This document shows, one piece after another, positions 7,465 to 15,720 of a stretch of DNA of 36,548 nt; positions within the stretch are counted from its first letter, which is position 1; every line of letters starts with the position of its first letter. This stretch comes from an uncultured Prevotellaceae bacterium. Lineage in GTDB: Bacteria > Bacteroidota > Bacteroidia > Bacteroidales > Bacteroidaceae. Location of the stretch: the NCBI GenBank assembly GCA_900316445.1, contig ONCZ01000055.1:1-36548 (forward strand). The letters run 5' to 3'. The notes under the pieces were generated by a model. The model had not been told where the DNA came from and ran no database searches. It worked only from the letters and a program-made list of their open reading frames with translations. The position numbers and the translations under genes are program-made.

Positions 7465-8796
7465 TCAATCATCATATCCGAAAACTTTTCGAGCAATAAA
7501 ATATGTCAATAATGAACCTCCAGCCCATAAGACAACCCATATTTCTTTATCAAAGAAGGATTTGTTGTGAACCCAATTATCAGCAGGCAGATTATTTAAA
7601 AAGAACAAGATAACAAAAGAGATGACTGCTGTGACAAAATAGGATAGACAACCTTTTTTCAGTTGTTCACTTGCATATTGTTCAATTTTATTTGCATATT
7701 GTTCAATTTTATTTGCATATTGATTATTATTGACATCTTCTTTTGGCGTATTTCTATCATTATCCTTCGTCATAGGAGAATGGCATATCGGGCAATACAG
7801 CCTATTATCTGTCGGACTAAATACAAATCCACATATTTTACATTGTCTATTTGATTCTACTTTTGTGCTTTCATCATCATCTTGAAATACTGTCCGTTCT
7901 CTATATACAGAGGTGTTAATGTCACTAACGTTCTTTGGCCTGTCTTTCCTATTTGGCTTCATCATCCAGACAATTAAGTCTTGAGTGGACGATGACACGT
8001 TACTTGGAAAGATGAAGGCCTTGCGACCTTCTTTGTCAAGTCTACGTTTTGATGGCGGAATGCTATCTGTTAACAGGTTGTATATCGTAGCCCCTAATGC
8101 ATAGATATCTGTCCATGGGCCAATGTCCTTAATAGCCTGTAAATAGTATTCAGGAGTCTCATTAGATAAATCTAATAATTCTGGTGGGCAATATCCTGGA
8201 GTATAGGCTAATGCCAATGAAGTCGTAAGTGTGCTATTGGGTTCCACATGCTTACTGGCTCCAAAGTCTATCAGATAGATATGACCATATCTGTCAACCA
8301 TGATATTCTCTGGCTTGATATCCAAATGCCAGATGCTTTGCTTATGAGCAGTGTCAAGAGCGGGAAGGAGTTGTTGTAGATATTTCAAGACGAGGTTTTC
8401 TGATAACACACCTTCTCTGTTCAACTTGGTGCGTAATGACTCGCCTTCAATATAGTCCATCACATAGTAGGCAGTTCCGTTTTCTTCAAAGAACTCATGA
8501 ACCTTCACAAGATTAGGATGATTGAGGTTTGTAAGGCGCAACGCCTCTTTCTTGAACTTTGCCTTTTGCTGATTGAAACTTTGCTGGTTAGCAGAGTTGG
8601 TTACAACCACCTGATTGCCTCTACGATCATTGATAGCCTGCCCACTGCCACCAATGAATAACTCTTTTATGGCAACTTGACGATTAGCTGAAACCAGAAT
8701 TGCCAAATACGAAATGCCGAAGCCTCCTTGCCCCAGCACTCGCTCTATTCTGTATTTTCCACCTTGCAAGGTGGTGTTAAGTTGTAGATATTGCAT
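7465..8796 (-). CDS. Hanks-type Ser/Thr kinase B with zinc ribbon, heptad repeats and two membrane helices
   Basis: Kinase of 443 residues. Glycine loop GQGGFG (22-27), Lys44 (VAIKEL), catalytic HLDIKPEN (157-164), DFG (177-179), PPE replacing APE (204-206) and DIYALG (230-235) are intact. After the kinase fold comes a four-cysteine zinc ribbon (C319, C322, C335, C338). A short repeated heptad YANKIEQ (about 360-374) follows, encoded by a 21-bp tandem repeat, then two membrane helices (about 385-402 and 419-437). This layout puts kinase and ribbon in the cytoplasm, with only a short loop outside, so it is unlikely to sense through a large outer domain. It is 15 nt downstream of kinase C. Confidence 0.92.
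   Translation of the reverse strand: MQYLQLNTTLQGGKYRIERVLGQGGFGISYLAILVSANRQVAIKELFIGGSGQAINDRRGNQVVVTNSANQQSFNQQKAKFKKEALRLTNLNHPNLVKVHEFFEENGTAYYVMDYIEGESLRTKLNREGVLSENLVLKYLQQLLPALDTAHKQSIWHLDIKPENIMVDRYGHIYLIDFGASKHVEPNSTLTTSLALAYTPGYCPPELLDLSNETPEYYLQAIKDIGPWTDIYALGATIYNLLTDSIPPSKRRLDKEGRKAFIFPSNVSSSTQDLIVWMMKPNRKDRPKNVSDINTSVYRERTVFQDDDESTKVESNRQCKICGFVFSPTDNRLYCPICHSPMTKDNDRNTPKEDVNNNQYANKIEQYANKIEQYASEQLKKGCLSYFVTAVISFVILFFLNNLPADNWVHNKSFFDKEIWVVLWAGGSLLTYFIARKVFGYDD
7671..7722. repeat. 21-bp tandem repeat inside kinase B
   Basis: The 21-bp unit beginning TTGCATATTGTTC is present at 7671-7691 and 7692-7712, with a partial third unit (7713-7722). Being a multiple of three, it encodes the heptad YANKIEQ and could change copy number without breaking the frame. 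The repeat lies between the zinc ribbon and the first membrane helix. Confidence 0.85.
8759..8774. repeat. 16-bp palindrome in codons 8-13 of the kinase genes
   Basis: CCACCTTGCAAGGTGG is a perfect palindrome in kinase B. Equivalent sites with one change are present in kinase A, kinase C and the fragment at 14081-14155 (CCACCCTGCAAGGTGG or CCACCCTGCGAGGTGG). It encodes the TTLQGG stretch. It may simply reflect codon choice, or it may form an mRNA hairpin or serve as a recombination point. Confidence 0.5.
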
Positions 8797-8811
8797 AACT
8801 ATGAGTATTTG

Positions 8812-10782
8812 TTATTTTATAGAGTTTATCGGCAACAAGTTATTCAGACGATACTGTCCAGCAAATTGCTCTTTAGGCTCTTTGTAATTTACATCAGCGA
8901 CAGATTCGCTATATATTTCTTTTTTATGTATTTCCCCTTGTGAAAAGTAGATTTTAATCCACAAAGCAGATCCCATGTGAGCTACCCATTGTAAAATATA
9001 GTTTTTGCCAGTGTAAAAATATGAATGGCCTGCACCTGTTTCAAATATCTTTCTTAAACGATCTTTATAAGTATATATATAAAGCATTTCATCTGCTTCG
9101 CAAGTTCCAGCAACTACACATAATTCTGGCATTCCATTTTCTGTAATATCATATAAAAAATAGTAGCAGTTTTCGTCTTCATCTACTTTTGAGAAATCTT
9201 TTAACAACTGCTTGTAGGAATTTTTCATATTTTCAATATCTTCTTCATTTTTAGCATCATCCGTCAAATCTGTCTGTGTTGCTAAATCAAGTTTTACCTC
9301 CATTGTCTTTTCCCCTATAAATGTCTTTCCATATAATTTAGAAGGAGCGTTGTCTGAGAATAGATTAATTATAAAAGAATCTTTCCCATCTCGAGCATAA
9401 AAGTTAATTCCTTGTTCTTCCTCTTTTGCCGTCATCTTTATATCTTTATTCAATCTAACATTGTGATAGATGCATTCTTTTATAATTCCATCTATGCATT
9501 TGAATGACAATTTAACTGGATAAATACCACTATTATCGATAAAACTTCCAGAATAAACATAATTGAAATTACCTAGAGAAGACAAACTAACATACATCTT
9601 TTGTTTAGTATCTTCTTCAACTATTTGTGTAAGAGAATCAGCATTAATAGAATCTATATCTGTAGAAGATAGAGTATTGCTTGATGATGATAAATAAACA
9701 GCTAGAAGAACAAACAAAAGAAGTAGAATAGAGATAAATAATCCTATCCATATCCCTTTATTTGGTCCCTTTGTCTTTTTCACAATGAGAGATTCATTAT
9801 TTACACTAGTATCATTTTCCTTAGGAGGCATTGTCTTTTCTTCTATATTCAAGACAATCGTTTCTTCGCCGCCAGAAAAACCTTTATCCACATTGACAGA
9901 CGTGTTCTCTATAATATTATGTATATCGTTGATAAGTTGTGGTCTCTGCGTGCGGTTAGTATGCATTAATTGAAGAACTAATTTCTTCATGTATTCACTA
10001 ACGGCAGGAGGAAATGGCATAACCTGATGCTTATCCTCACTATTATCATCATCTATATCCGTCGGCAGAGGAGGACGTCTGTTTGTCAGTAGATTGTAGA
10101 GTGTGGCACCAAGCGCATAAATATCAGTCCAAGGGCCGAACTTGTCATAGTTCTGCTCCATCTGCTCACGAGGGGCATAACCATTGGTATATGTGATGGC
10201 TGAGCTGGTGGTGGCTCCACCTTTCTGAGAGTTCAACTGCTTGCTGGCTCCAAAGTCGATGAGCTTCACATGGCCATAATTATCCAACATGATATTTGCC
10301 GGCTTTAGGTCTAAGTGCCAGATACCAGCATCATGAACAGCCTGTAGAGCATCTAGGATCTGAGGAAGGATAAGACGAACTTCTGATTCTGGCATTGGCC
10401 TGCCTGTACGCTTTAATCTCTCTGCAAGATTTTCACCATCAATATAGTCCATCACATAGTAGGCCGTGCCATTCTCCTCAAAAAAATCATGGACTGCAAC
10501 AATGTGTTCATTTGTCAGTTGTCTGATGCGAAGTGCTTCTTTCTTGAACTTCTCCTTTTGTTCCATAAAACTCTCTCGATTTTCAGGAACACTGATACTG
10601 ACATTCATCTGGTCATCCTCACGAAGTGTTATACCTCGCATGAAGAACTCCTTTATTGCCACACGTTCATTAAACACGGTATTGACACCCTCATACGTAT
10701 TGCCGAACCCTCCTTGCCCCAGCACTCGCTCTATTCTGTATTTCCCACCCTGCAAGGTGGTGTTAGGTTGTAGATGTTGCAT
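8812..10782 (-). CDS. Hanks-type Ser/Thr kinase C with large periplasmic domain
   Basis: I start at the ATG at 10780-10782 (MQHLQPNTT), shared with kinase A; a GTG 9 nt upstream is less likely. The 656-residue product has GQGGFG (24-29), Lys44, HLDLKPAN (156-163), DFG (176-178), APRE (203-206) and DIYALG. One membrane helix lies at about 344-363. The outer part of about 290 residues has a beta-rich half (NYVYSGSFIDNSGIYPVKL) and then a segment resembling small repeat-type domains (YYFLYDITENGMPELCVVAG, similar to L-Y-D-I-x-x-N-G-x-P-E-L motifs of solute- or ligand-binding lipoproteins). That domain is the likely sensor. Kinase core residues are very close to those of kinase D (GYAPREQMEQNYDKFGPW in both). 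Gap to kinase B is 15 nt. Confidence 0.92.
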   Translation of the reverse strand: MQHLQPNTTLQGGKYRIERVLGQGGFGNTYEGVNTVFNERVAIKEFFMRGITLREDDQMNVSISVPENRESFMEQKEKFKKEALRIRQLTNEHIVAVHDFFEENGTAYYVMDYIDGENLAERLKRTGRPMPESEVRLILPQILDALQAVHDAGIWHLDLKPANIMLDNYGHVKLIDFGASKQLNSQKGGATTSSAITYTNGYAPREQMEQNYDKFGPWTDIYALGATLYNLLTNRRPPLPTDIDDDNSEDKHQVMPFPPAVSEYMKKLVLQLMHTNRTQRPQLINDIHNIIENTSVNVDKGFSGGEETIVLNIEEKTMPPKENDTSVNNESLIVKKTKGPNKGIWIGLFISILLLLFVLLAVYLSSSSNTLSSTDIDSINADSLTQIVEEDTKQKMYVSLSSLGNFNYVYSGSFIDNSGIYPVKLSFKCIDGIIKECIYHNVRLNKDIKMTAKEEEQGINFYARDGKDSFIINLFSDNAPSKLYGKTFIGEKTMEVKLDLATQTDLTDDAKNEEDIENMKNSYKQLLKDFSKVDEDENCYYFLYDITENGMPELCVVAGTCEADEMLYIYTYKDRLRKIFETGAGHSYFYTGKNYILQWVAHMGSALWIKIYFSQGEIHKKEIYSESVADVNYKEPKEQFAGQYRLNNLLPINSIK

Positions 10783-10811
10783 ACTTATCACATTTACTAT
10801 ATTTCAAACGT

Positions 10812-12341
10812 CTATATTTCTTCTAAAAGATTTCCATCTTTATCAAACCACTTACCATGTAAAGGATTTCCATCTTGAAATTTTCCTCTGAAGTATTCAC
10901 CAGAAGAATTAATTGTGAAAGTTCCCTGACTAAATTTATTATTTACAAACGATCCTTCAAATACATCTCCCTGCTTATAACAAAAATAGGCATTGTCACC
11001 ATGCATATTCCCGTTGACAAAACCTCCTTTATAATACCTTCCGTCTTTAAACCAAGCTTGCCCTTTACCATTTGGGATGCCATCTGTATTTACCTCACCA
11101 GTATACGTACATTCACCTTCAGGAATTATTATTCTGTTATTAGTCACAGTATGTAATATTGAGTCAATAGACTCCTCAATGACTCCAGGACGAATATTAC
11201 TTTTTTCTGTATCATTATTTAACACCGGCAGTACCTTCATTGCAGCGATTACAAATAAAGCTAGTATTATAATAGAAGTAATTACCTTAAATATAATTCT
11301 ATTTATATTGGGGACGCTTTTGGAAGATGGGGCCAAAGATGGAGCGGTCTCTGTGTCTGAACACCCGACAGGTTGCATAGAGATAGTTTCTTCAAGATCT
11401 GCATTGTCGTTCCCTATATTTGGGTTTTGAACTGGATTATTTTCGAGAAAGTCTACAATCTGGCCTACTGATGAAGGACGATTTTGTCTGTTAGTTTGTG
11501 TGAGCCATAGAATAAGTTGTTGTGTTCGTTTACTGGTTTCAGATGGTAATGGGAGGGACAAATGTTTGTCTAAAGAATGGTCATCATCGATGTCTGTCGG
11601 TAAAGGTGGACGCTTATTGGAAAGTAAGTTATACAATGTAGCTCCCAAAGCATAGAAATCTGTCCATGGACCAAACTTATCATAATTTTGTTCCATCTGC
11701 TCTCTAGGAGCATAGCCATTGGTGTAGCTGATTGCAGTGCTTGTGGTTGCGCCTCCCTTTTGTGCGTTGAATTGCTTCGATGCACCAAAGTCAATCAGTT
11801 TCACATTACCTGCCTTATCTATCATAATATTGGCTGGTTTCAGATCTAAATGCCAAATACCTGCAGCATGAACGGACTTTAACGCCTTAAGAATTTGGGG
11901 AAGGATTATATTAACTTCTTTTTCTGACATTGGCAGACCTATTCGTTTTAACCTTTCGGCCAGATTTTCTCCGTCCACATAGTCCATCACATAATAGGCG
12001 GTTCCGTTTTCCTCGAATAGATCATATACATTAACAATATAATCATTTTTCAATTGACGGATACGACGAGCCTCTTTCTTAAACTTCTCTTTTTGCTCAA
12101 AAAAATGATTTCGGTTATCAGTGTTACTAACGCTAACGGTTATTTGATTTTCATCGCGCTGAACGACTCCTTTCATAAAGAATTCCTTTATAGCTACGAC
12201 ATCATTTAAATCAACATGTGAAGCAATATATGTATTGCCAAATCCTCCACTTGATAGATATCTGTTTATACAGTATGCTCCATGCAAAATCGTCCCAATG
12301 GGCAGCATAGATTCTTTATTGATAATTATTTGCTCTTCCAT
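10812..12341 (-). CDS. Hanks-type Ser/Thr kinase D with C-terminal MORN repeats
   Basis: The ATG at 12339-12341 (MEEQIIINKESM) is the first plausible start and gives 509 residues. Its N-terminus and glycine loop (SSGGFG, about 31-36) differ from kinases A-C, but the core is intact: Lys52, HLDLKPAN (164-171), DFG (184-186), APRE and DFYALG. A Pro/Ser-rich linker leads to a membrane helix (about 352-372). The C-terminal about 90 residues are MORN-type repeats (YTGEV, GKGQAWFKDGRYYKGGFVNG, GDVFEGSFVNNKF, GEYFRGKFQDG). MORN repeats usually act on the cytoplasmic face of membranes; here topology places them outside, which is unusual. It lacks the shared 5' DNA segment and sits 29 nt upstream of kinase C. 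Confidence 0.9.
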   Translation of the reverse strand: MEEQIIINKESMLPIGTILHGAYCINRYLSSGGFGNTYIASHVDLNDVVAIKEFFMKGVVQRDENQITVSVSNTDNRNHFFEQKEKFKKEARRIRQLKNDYIVNVYDLFEENGTAYYVMDYVDGENLAERLKRIGLPMSEKEVNIILPQILKALKSVHAAGIWHLDLKPANIMIDKAGNVKLIDFGASKQFNAQKGGATTSTAISYTNGYAPREQMEQNYDKFGPWTDFYALGATLYNLLSNKRPPLPTDIDDDHSLDKHLSLPLPSETSKRTQQLILWLTQTNRQNRPSSVGQIVDFLENNPVQNPNIGNDNADLEETISMQPVGCSDTETAPSLAPSSKSVPNINRIIFKVITSIIILALFVIAAMKVLPVLNNDTEKSNIRPGVIEESIDSILHTVTNNRIIIPEGECTYTGEVNTDGIPNGKGQAWFKDGRYYKGGFVNGNMHGDNAYFCYKQGDVFEGSFVNNKFSQGTFTINSSGEYFRGKFQDGNPLHGKWFDKDGNLLEEI

Positions 12342-12428
12342 AAACAATATTATAACATTATCATCAGACGATGGAATTTTATAATTCTTACACAATAGTT
12401 TTTACATACTTATTATTTATTATTCTTA

Positions 12429-13181
12429 TCAAATAGAATCTCTGTTGTCCATATAATATTGAAATCTTTTGTTTGCGTTTACATATCTGGATCGTTGTTC
12501 ATCCGTCATGTATTTTTCGTATTTAGCCACTTGCTTTCTTGAAATATTAGCATACATTAAGACCTTTGTTCCCAAAGTGGTAATAAAGAAATTTGGACTT
12601 ATACTATAATCATTTTCTTTAACTAGTGTATCAATTGTTGAGATACTTTTTTCATAATCTTCCAAAAGAGAAGGTATTTTTTTCTGATTAGAAATGAAAA
12701 TTGCATTTTCCTTAGCCAATGTTCTTTGCTCTTCTAAAAGTCTAAAGAATAACTCTGAATTAATTGTTTGATAAATTGTATAGTCATTCATGTTTTCATT
12801 GATTAGTCCTTTTAATTGTGCAAAACTTTTTTGATGATTATCAACATTTATGACATTATAAGTAGATTTAATCACATACCTATTTGATTCTTTTGATATA
12901 ACAAACTTCGTAGAGTCAACACTTTCTATAAAATAAGTACTAGCACTTTGCTGCTTAATTATAATACTGTCAGGATCAATGTCTCTTATTTCCACATTCT
13001 TCCAATTGTATTGACAAGTAGGATCTATCATTGCTTTAATTTTATCTAAATCTTCAGCATTGACAGCGAAGGCAAAAGATTTGGCATATTCTTTTATCTC
13101 TTTATTATCGCATGAAATAAAAATCAAGCTAACTAAAGTTATGCACAAGAACGTGCATAACGGGGAGTTATTTCTTTTCAT
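12429..13181 (-). CDS. Lipoprotein of unknown function (island cargo 2)
   Basis: I do not recognise the family. A basic start and hydrophobic helix end in the lipobox IFISC (lipidated Cys at about 24), so the protein is anchored in the inner or outer membrane facing the periplasm. The mature part of about 225 residues is Asn/Lys/Ile-rich. The segment after the lipobox (EIKEYAKSFAFAVNAEDLDKIKAMIDP) resembles a helical start of NTF2-like or DUF-type lipoproteins and has the same layout as its upstream neighbour, so the two are probably distant paralogues. It overlaps the upstream gene by 4 nt (ATGA). Base composition is visibly more AT-rich than in the phosphatase and FHA genes, hinting at separate origin. 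Confidence 0.75.
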   Translation of the reverse strand: MKRNNSPLCTFLCITLVSLIFISCDNKEIKEYAKSFAFAVNAEDLDKIKAMIDPTCQYNWKNVEIRDIDPDSIIIKQQSASTYFIESVDSTKFVISKESNRYVIKSTYNVINVDNHQKSFAQLKGLINENMNDYTIYQTINSELFFRLLEEQRTLAKENAIFISNQKKIPSLLEDYEKSISTIDTLVKENDYSISPNFFITTLGTKVLMYANISRKQVAKYEKYMTDEQRSRYVNANKRFQYYMDNRDSI

Positions 13182-14020
13182 TGTTCTTTTGTATTTAAGT
13201 ATTCTTTATAATCATTTATATTAGGGTCAAAATATCTTTCAAGAAGATCTTGGACAGAAAGATTATCAGAACTAAATATCAATTCAGATCCAAATCCTGT
13301 ACCCCCACTCCCATTATAAGTTAATTCTACAGGGATAGATATACTGTCGTTACTAGAAATGTCTTTTCCTCTAATAGTCAATTCTTCATCTACATTTCCC
13401 ATCCATAATGTCCAAACTTTAATTATATAATCTGTACCCAATATCTTCTTGTTCGTTTCATTTTTGATGGTTAGGTTAATCCCAAATTTTGAAAAATCCG
13501 CATAACTCGTATTATAATCATATCTTGCATCGCAATAAACATATTTTTTCATTTTCTCGATTGTTTTATTTGCAAGATACGAAAAAAAATCAGAGTCTTT
13601 TAGAGCCTTGTCTATTTTCATATCACTCATATTTGGTTTTATTCTCCCTGTTTTCTCTGCTATATTCATTCTCTTTTCATCATGTGGAAATAACCCTCGT
13701 GACTTAGCAATAATAAATGAAGATGGAGACTTTTCAGTAAGAACAAACCATACGTTATCTTTTAATATCACTTTATGACCGTTTGTCATCCTATCATATT
13801 CAATCTTTATACTATCTATACTATAACCACTTGTAAAAGAATCTATCTCTTTAGCATTTGGATAAACAGATTTGATAGCATCAGTATTTCCACTATTCAA
13901 ATCCATAACGATATGACTAGCAAAAATAAGTACTTCTTTACTATCTTGATTGCAAGACACAAGAAATATCAACAAAAGAACTTGAATAAAAATTATATGT
14001 TTTAAACCTTTAATTTCCAT
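13178..14020 (-). CDS. Lipoprotein of unknown function (island cargo 1)
   Basis: Not recognised. Lipobox LVSC at about residues 20-23 follows a hydrophobic signal. After it, SKEVLIFASHIVMDLNSGNTDAIKSVYP parallels the start of the next protein, suggesting a shared about 30-residue helical module. The C-terminal half (about 165-255) looks like an immunoglobulin-like beta domain (FGINLTIKNETNKKILGTDY, SIPVELTYNGSGG). It starts 60 nt after the truncated kinase start at 14081-14155 and is translationally coupled to the next lipoprotein. The DNA is AT-rich compared with the flanking signalling genes. Position suggests it occupies the place of a lost kinase body. Confidence 0.75.
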   Translation of the reverse strand: MEIKGLKHIIFIQVLLLIFLVSCNQDSKEVLIFASHIVMDLNSGNTDAIKSVYPNAKEIDSFTSGYSIDSIKIEYDRMTNGHKVILKDNVWFVLTEKSPSSFIIAKSRGLFPHDEKRMNIAEKTGRIKPNMSDMKIDKALKDSDFFSYLANKTIEKMKKYVYCDARYDYNTSYADFSKFGINLTIKNETNKKILGTDYIIKVWTLWMGNVDEELTIRGKDISSNDSISIPVELTYNGSGGTGFGSELIFSSDNLSVQDLLERYFDPNINDYKEYLNTKEQ

Positions 14021-14080
14021 TATATCAATTGTTTTTTATTGTGAATCTTTATTAATCTCTATTCATATCCCCCATGTCTG

Positions 14081-14155
14081 CTAAACTTGTGCCAGCACAC
14101 GCTCTATTCTGTATTTTCCACCCTGCGAGGTGGTGTTTGGTTGTAGGTGTTGCAT
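14081..14155 (-). pseudogene. Truncated kinase start, 24 codons with stop
   Basis: The minus strand reads an ATG-started frame beginning MQHLQPNTT and ending RVLAQV before TAG at 14081-14083. It matches the first 24 residues of kinases A-C, then stops exactly where the glycine loop GQGGFG should begin (G to A change, then divergence). It lies 7 nt after the caspase-like gene and 60 nt before the lipoprotein pair. The reading frame and start codon are intact, so it may still be translated as a short leader peptide, but it has no kinase function. Most simply, it is the remains of a fifth kinase gene. Confidence 0.8.
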
Positions 14156-14162
14156 AACGTTC

Positions 14163-14756
14163 TTATTTGAAAAGCTTTAGAACTGCTTTATATCTTCCTT
14201 CTATTTTAGCCTCTTCATCAAAAGGATATTTGTCTGTCATTATTGAATAAGCTTTCTCCACATTACAATCTTTACAATACTCATCATAAAACGCTGATAG
14301 TTGTTCTTTTGCCCTCATTGCATTCACTTCTCCATCAGATGCAATAATAAACAAATGTGGTGATTTCATAGAAGAACAAAAAGAAGCAGAATAACATGAA
14401 ACAATAATAACGACTATATTCTCACCAAATTTGTCGTATAAAGAATCAAACATTTCATTGAAACTATTCCAATCTTTATATTCAGTCCATTTATTCTTGT
14501 CTTGTGATTCGGGATTCTTGAAGGTAATAGTATCTGTGTATGAGTGAGCATCAATACATAAAATGAGATGATCAGTCATATTCAATTTCTTAGATATGTA
14601 ATCTACCGTTTGCCTGATTTCCGCAAGAGACTTAACTTTAATTGGCGGAAAAAGCTTATATTCACAACTAATGCTATTGTGTAACCTATTATACAAAAGT
14701 TCCCCTGCACCAGTCTCAGATGAAGATAATGATTGTATGAAAGCACAGTACTTCAT
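14163..14756 (-). CDS. Clan CD (caspase-fold) peptidase-like protein, cytosolic
   Basis: A small protein of 197 residues without signal peptide. Two hydrophobic strands each end in a candidate catalytic residue: LILCIDAHSY (His71) and VVIIVSCYSA (Cys121), the spacing and context of the His/Cys dyad in caspases, gingipains and CHAT peptidases. A third strand, LFIIASDGEVNAMRAKE (about 135-151), fits the strand that follows the Cys in that fold. The usual H-G is H-S here and the D-A-C is V-S-C, so it is a divergent member. It is the fifth gene of the island run, 4 nt after the PP2C gene, suggesting regulation by phosphorylation. Peptidase activity is inferred and not certain. Confidence 0.65.
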   Translation of the reverse strand: MKYCAFIQSLSSSETGAGELLYNRLHNSISCEYKLFPPIKVKSLAEIRQTVDYISKKLNMTDHLILCIDAHSYTDTITFKNPESQDKNKWTEYKDWNSFNEMFDSLYDKFGENIVVIIVSCYSASFCSSMKSPHLFIIASDGEVNAMRAKEQLSAFYDEYCKDCNVEKAYSIMTDKYPFDEEAKIEGRYKAVLKLFK

Positions 14757-14760
14757 ATTT

Positions 14761-15717
14761 TTATTTCTTTTTGTTCTTGGTAAAGCTGAATAGATTCAGT
14801 AATCTCGAAATCTTCGACTGCTTCTTGGATGGCTCTTCCACAATCACTACGTCATCTTCATCATCTTCAACTTCGGCCTTAGGCGGAATGATGTTGATAG
14901 CATTGCAGCGGGCTGTAGGCTCTTCGTTTTCTGGAAACTCTTCTCCTTCTTCATGTATGAGATCTTTTATGCGAACGAACCATAAAGAATGGTTATCTTG
15001 ATTGCTTTCTGTAACTGAGATTAACGTTTTTAGTTTGTCCGTCAAAAGTAATCGGGTAATAACATCTATATCCATGTTCTCTAACATACCATCAGAGCAG
15101 AGTATAAAGCAATCGTCACGTAAAAGGTCTGTGATGTGAATGATGTCAGGACGCATACGATTATCCTCACCAGGGGTCATGGCGCGGGTGACGATGTTTT
15201 TCTGAGGATAGGTGGCCATTTCCTCATAAGTGATTTCGCCTGCTTGGAAGAGATCGAAAACGAGAGAGTGGTCACGGGATTGGTAGATAATATCCTCGTT
15301 CAGACCCCTCCTGGCCTCCCCTAACTTAGGGGAGGAATTGGGACGGATGTGGTAGATGCGGCTATCTCCCATGTGGGCTGCTGTCACGCCCTGCTTATGT
15401 ATATATAATAAGGTGAGTGTGGTGCCCATTTGCCGAGGTTTGGTACTGTCTGCATATTTATCGAGCTCGGTATAGGCATATTCGATGGCCTCTTTGAGAA
15501 GATCATCCGTGAAAAGGTCATCTGGATTTATATGTTCTTCAAACCATCTGACTAATGCTTGGCATACCGTTTGGCTGGCGATCTCACCTTTCTCATGGCC
15601 TCCCATACCATCGCAGAGGACAAAGAGGCGATTATCCCATTGGGCAATGGAATCTTCCTGATTGTCACGCTGGCCTATCTCGTGGATAGATAGTGGAGGG
15701 AATACATCTATCTTCAT
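14761..15717 (-). CDS. PP2C-family Ser/Thr protein phosphatase
   Basis: Metal-dependent phosphatase of 318 residues that would reverse the action of the island's kinases. Metal and phosphate ligands are visible: RDNQED (17-22), DGMGGH (36-41), GDSR (117-120), SDGMLEN (208-214). There is no membrane helix. Residues 127-142 (NSSPKLGEARRGLNED) interrupt the loop after GDSRIYHIR and are encoded by an interspersed hairpin repeat (15298-15336) that also occurs at 20616-20655, so the loop was lengthened by repeat insertion in frame. The C-terminal about 90 residues are acidic and then basic (EDDEDDVV, KKQSKISRLLNLFSFTKNKKK), probably a flexible tail. It lies 3 nt after the FHA gene and 4 nt before the caspase-like gene. 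Confidence 0.93.
   Translation of the reverse strand: MKIDVFPPLSIHEIGQRDNQEDSIAQWDNRLFVLCDGMGGHEKGEIASQTVCQALVRWFEEHINPDDLFTDDLLKEAIEYAYTELDKYADSTKPRQMGTTLTLLYIHKQGVTAAHMGDSRIYHIRPNSSPKLGEARRGLNEDIIYQSRDHSLVFDLFQAGEITYEEMATYPQKNIVTRAMTPGEDNRMRPDIIHITDLLRDDCFILCSDGMLENMDIDVITRLLLTDKLKTLISVTESNQDNHSLWFVRIKDLIHEEGEEFPENEEPTARCNAINIIPPKAEVEDDEDDVVIVEEPSKKQSKISRLLNLFSFTKNKKK
15298..15336. repeat. Interspersed hairpin repeat inside the PP2C gene
   Basis: The segment beginning GTTCAGACCCC contains CCTCCCCTAA-C-TTAGGGGAGG, a perfect 10-bp hairpin with a one-base centre. A second copy of the whole 39-40 nt element lies at 20616-20655 in the same orientation. Here it is read in the minus frame as part of the phosphatase. 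Confidence 0.85.
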
Positions 15718-15720
15718 AAG

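Noticed and set aside
7663-7854. Plus-strand frame with repeated FICILFN
   Set aside because: It is the reverse reading of the 21-bp repeat in kinase B.
12342-12395. Longer start for kinase D at a TTG codon
   Set aside because: The extra 18 residues are not kinase-like, while the ATG at 12339-12341 leads directly into the fold.
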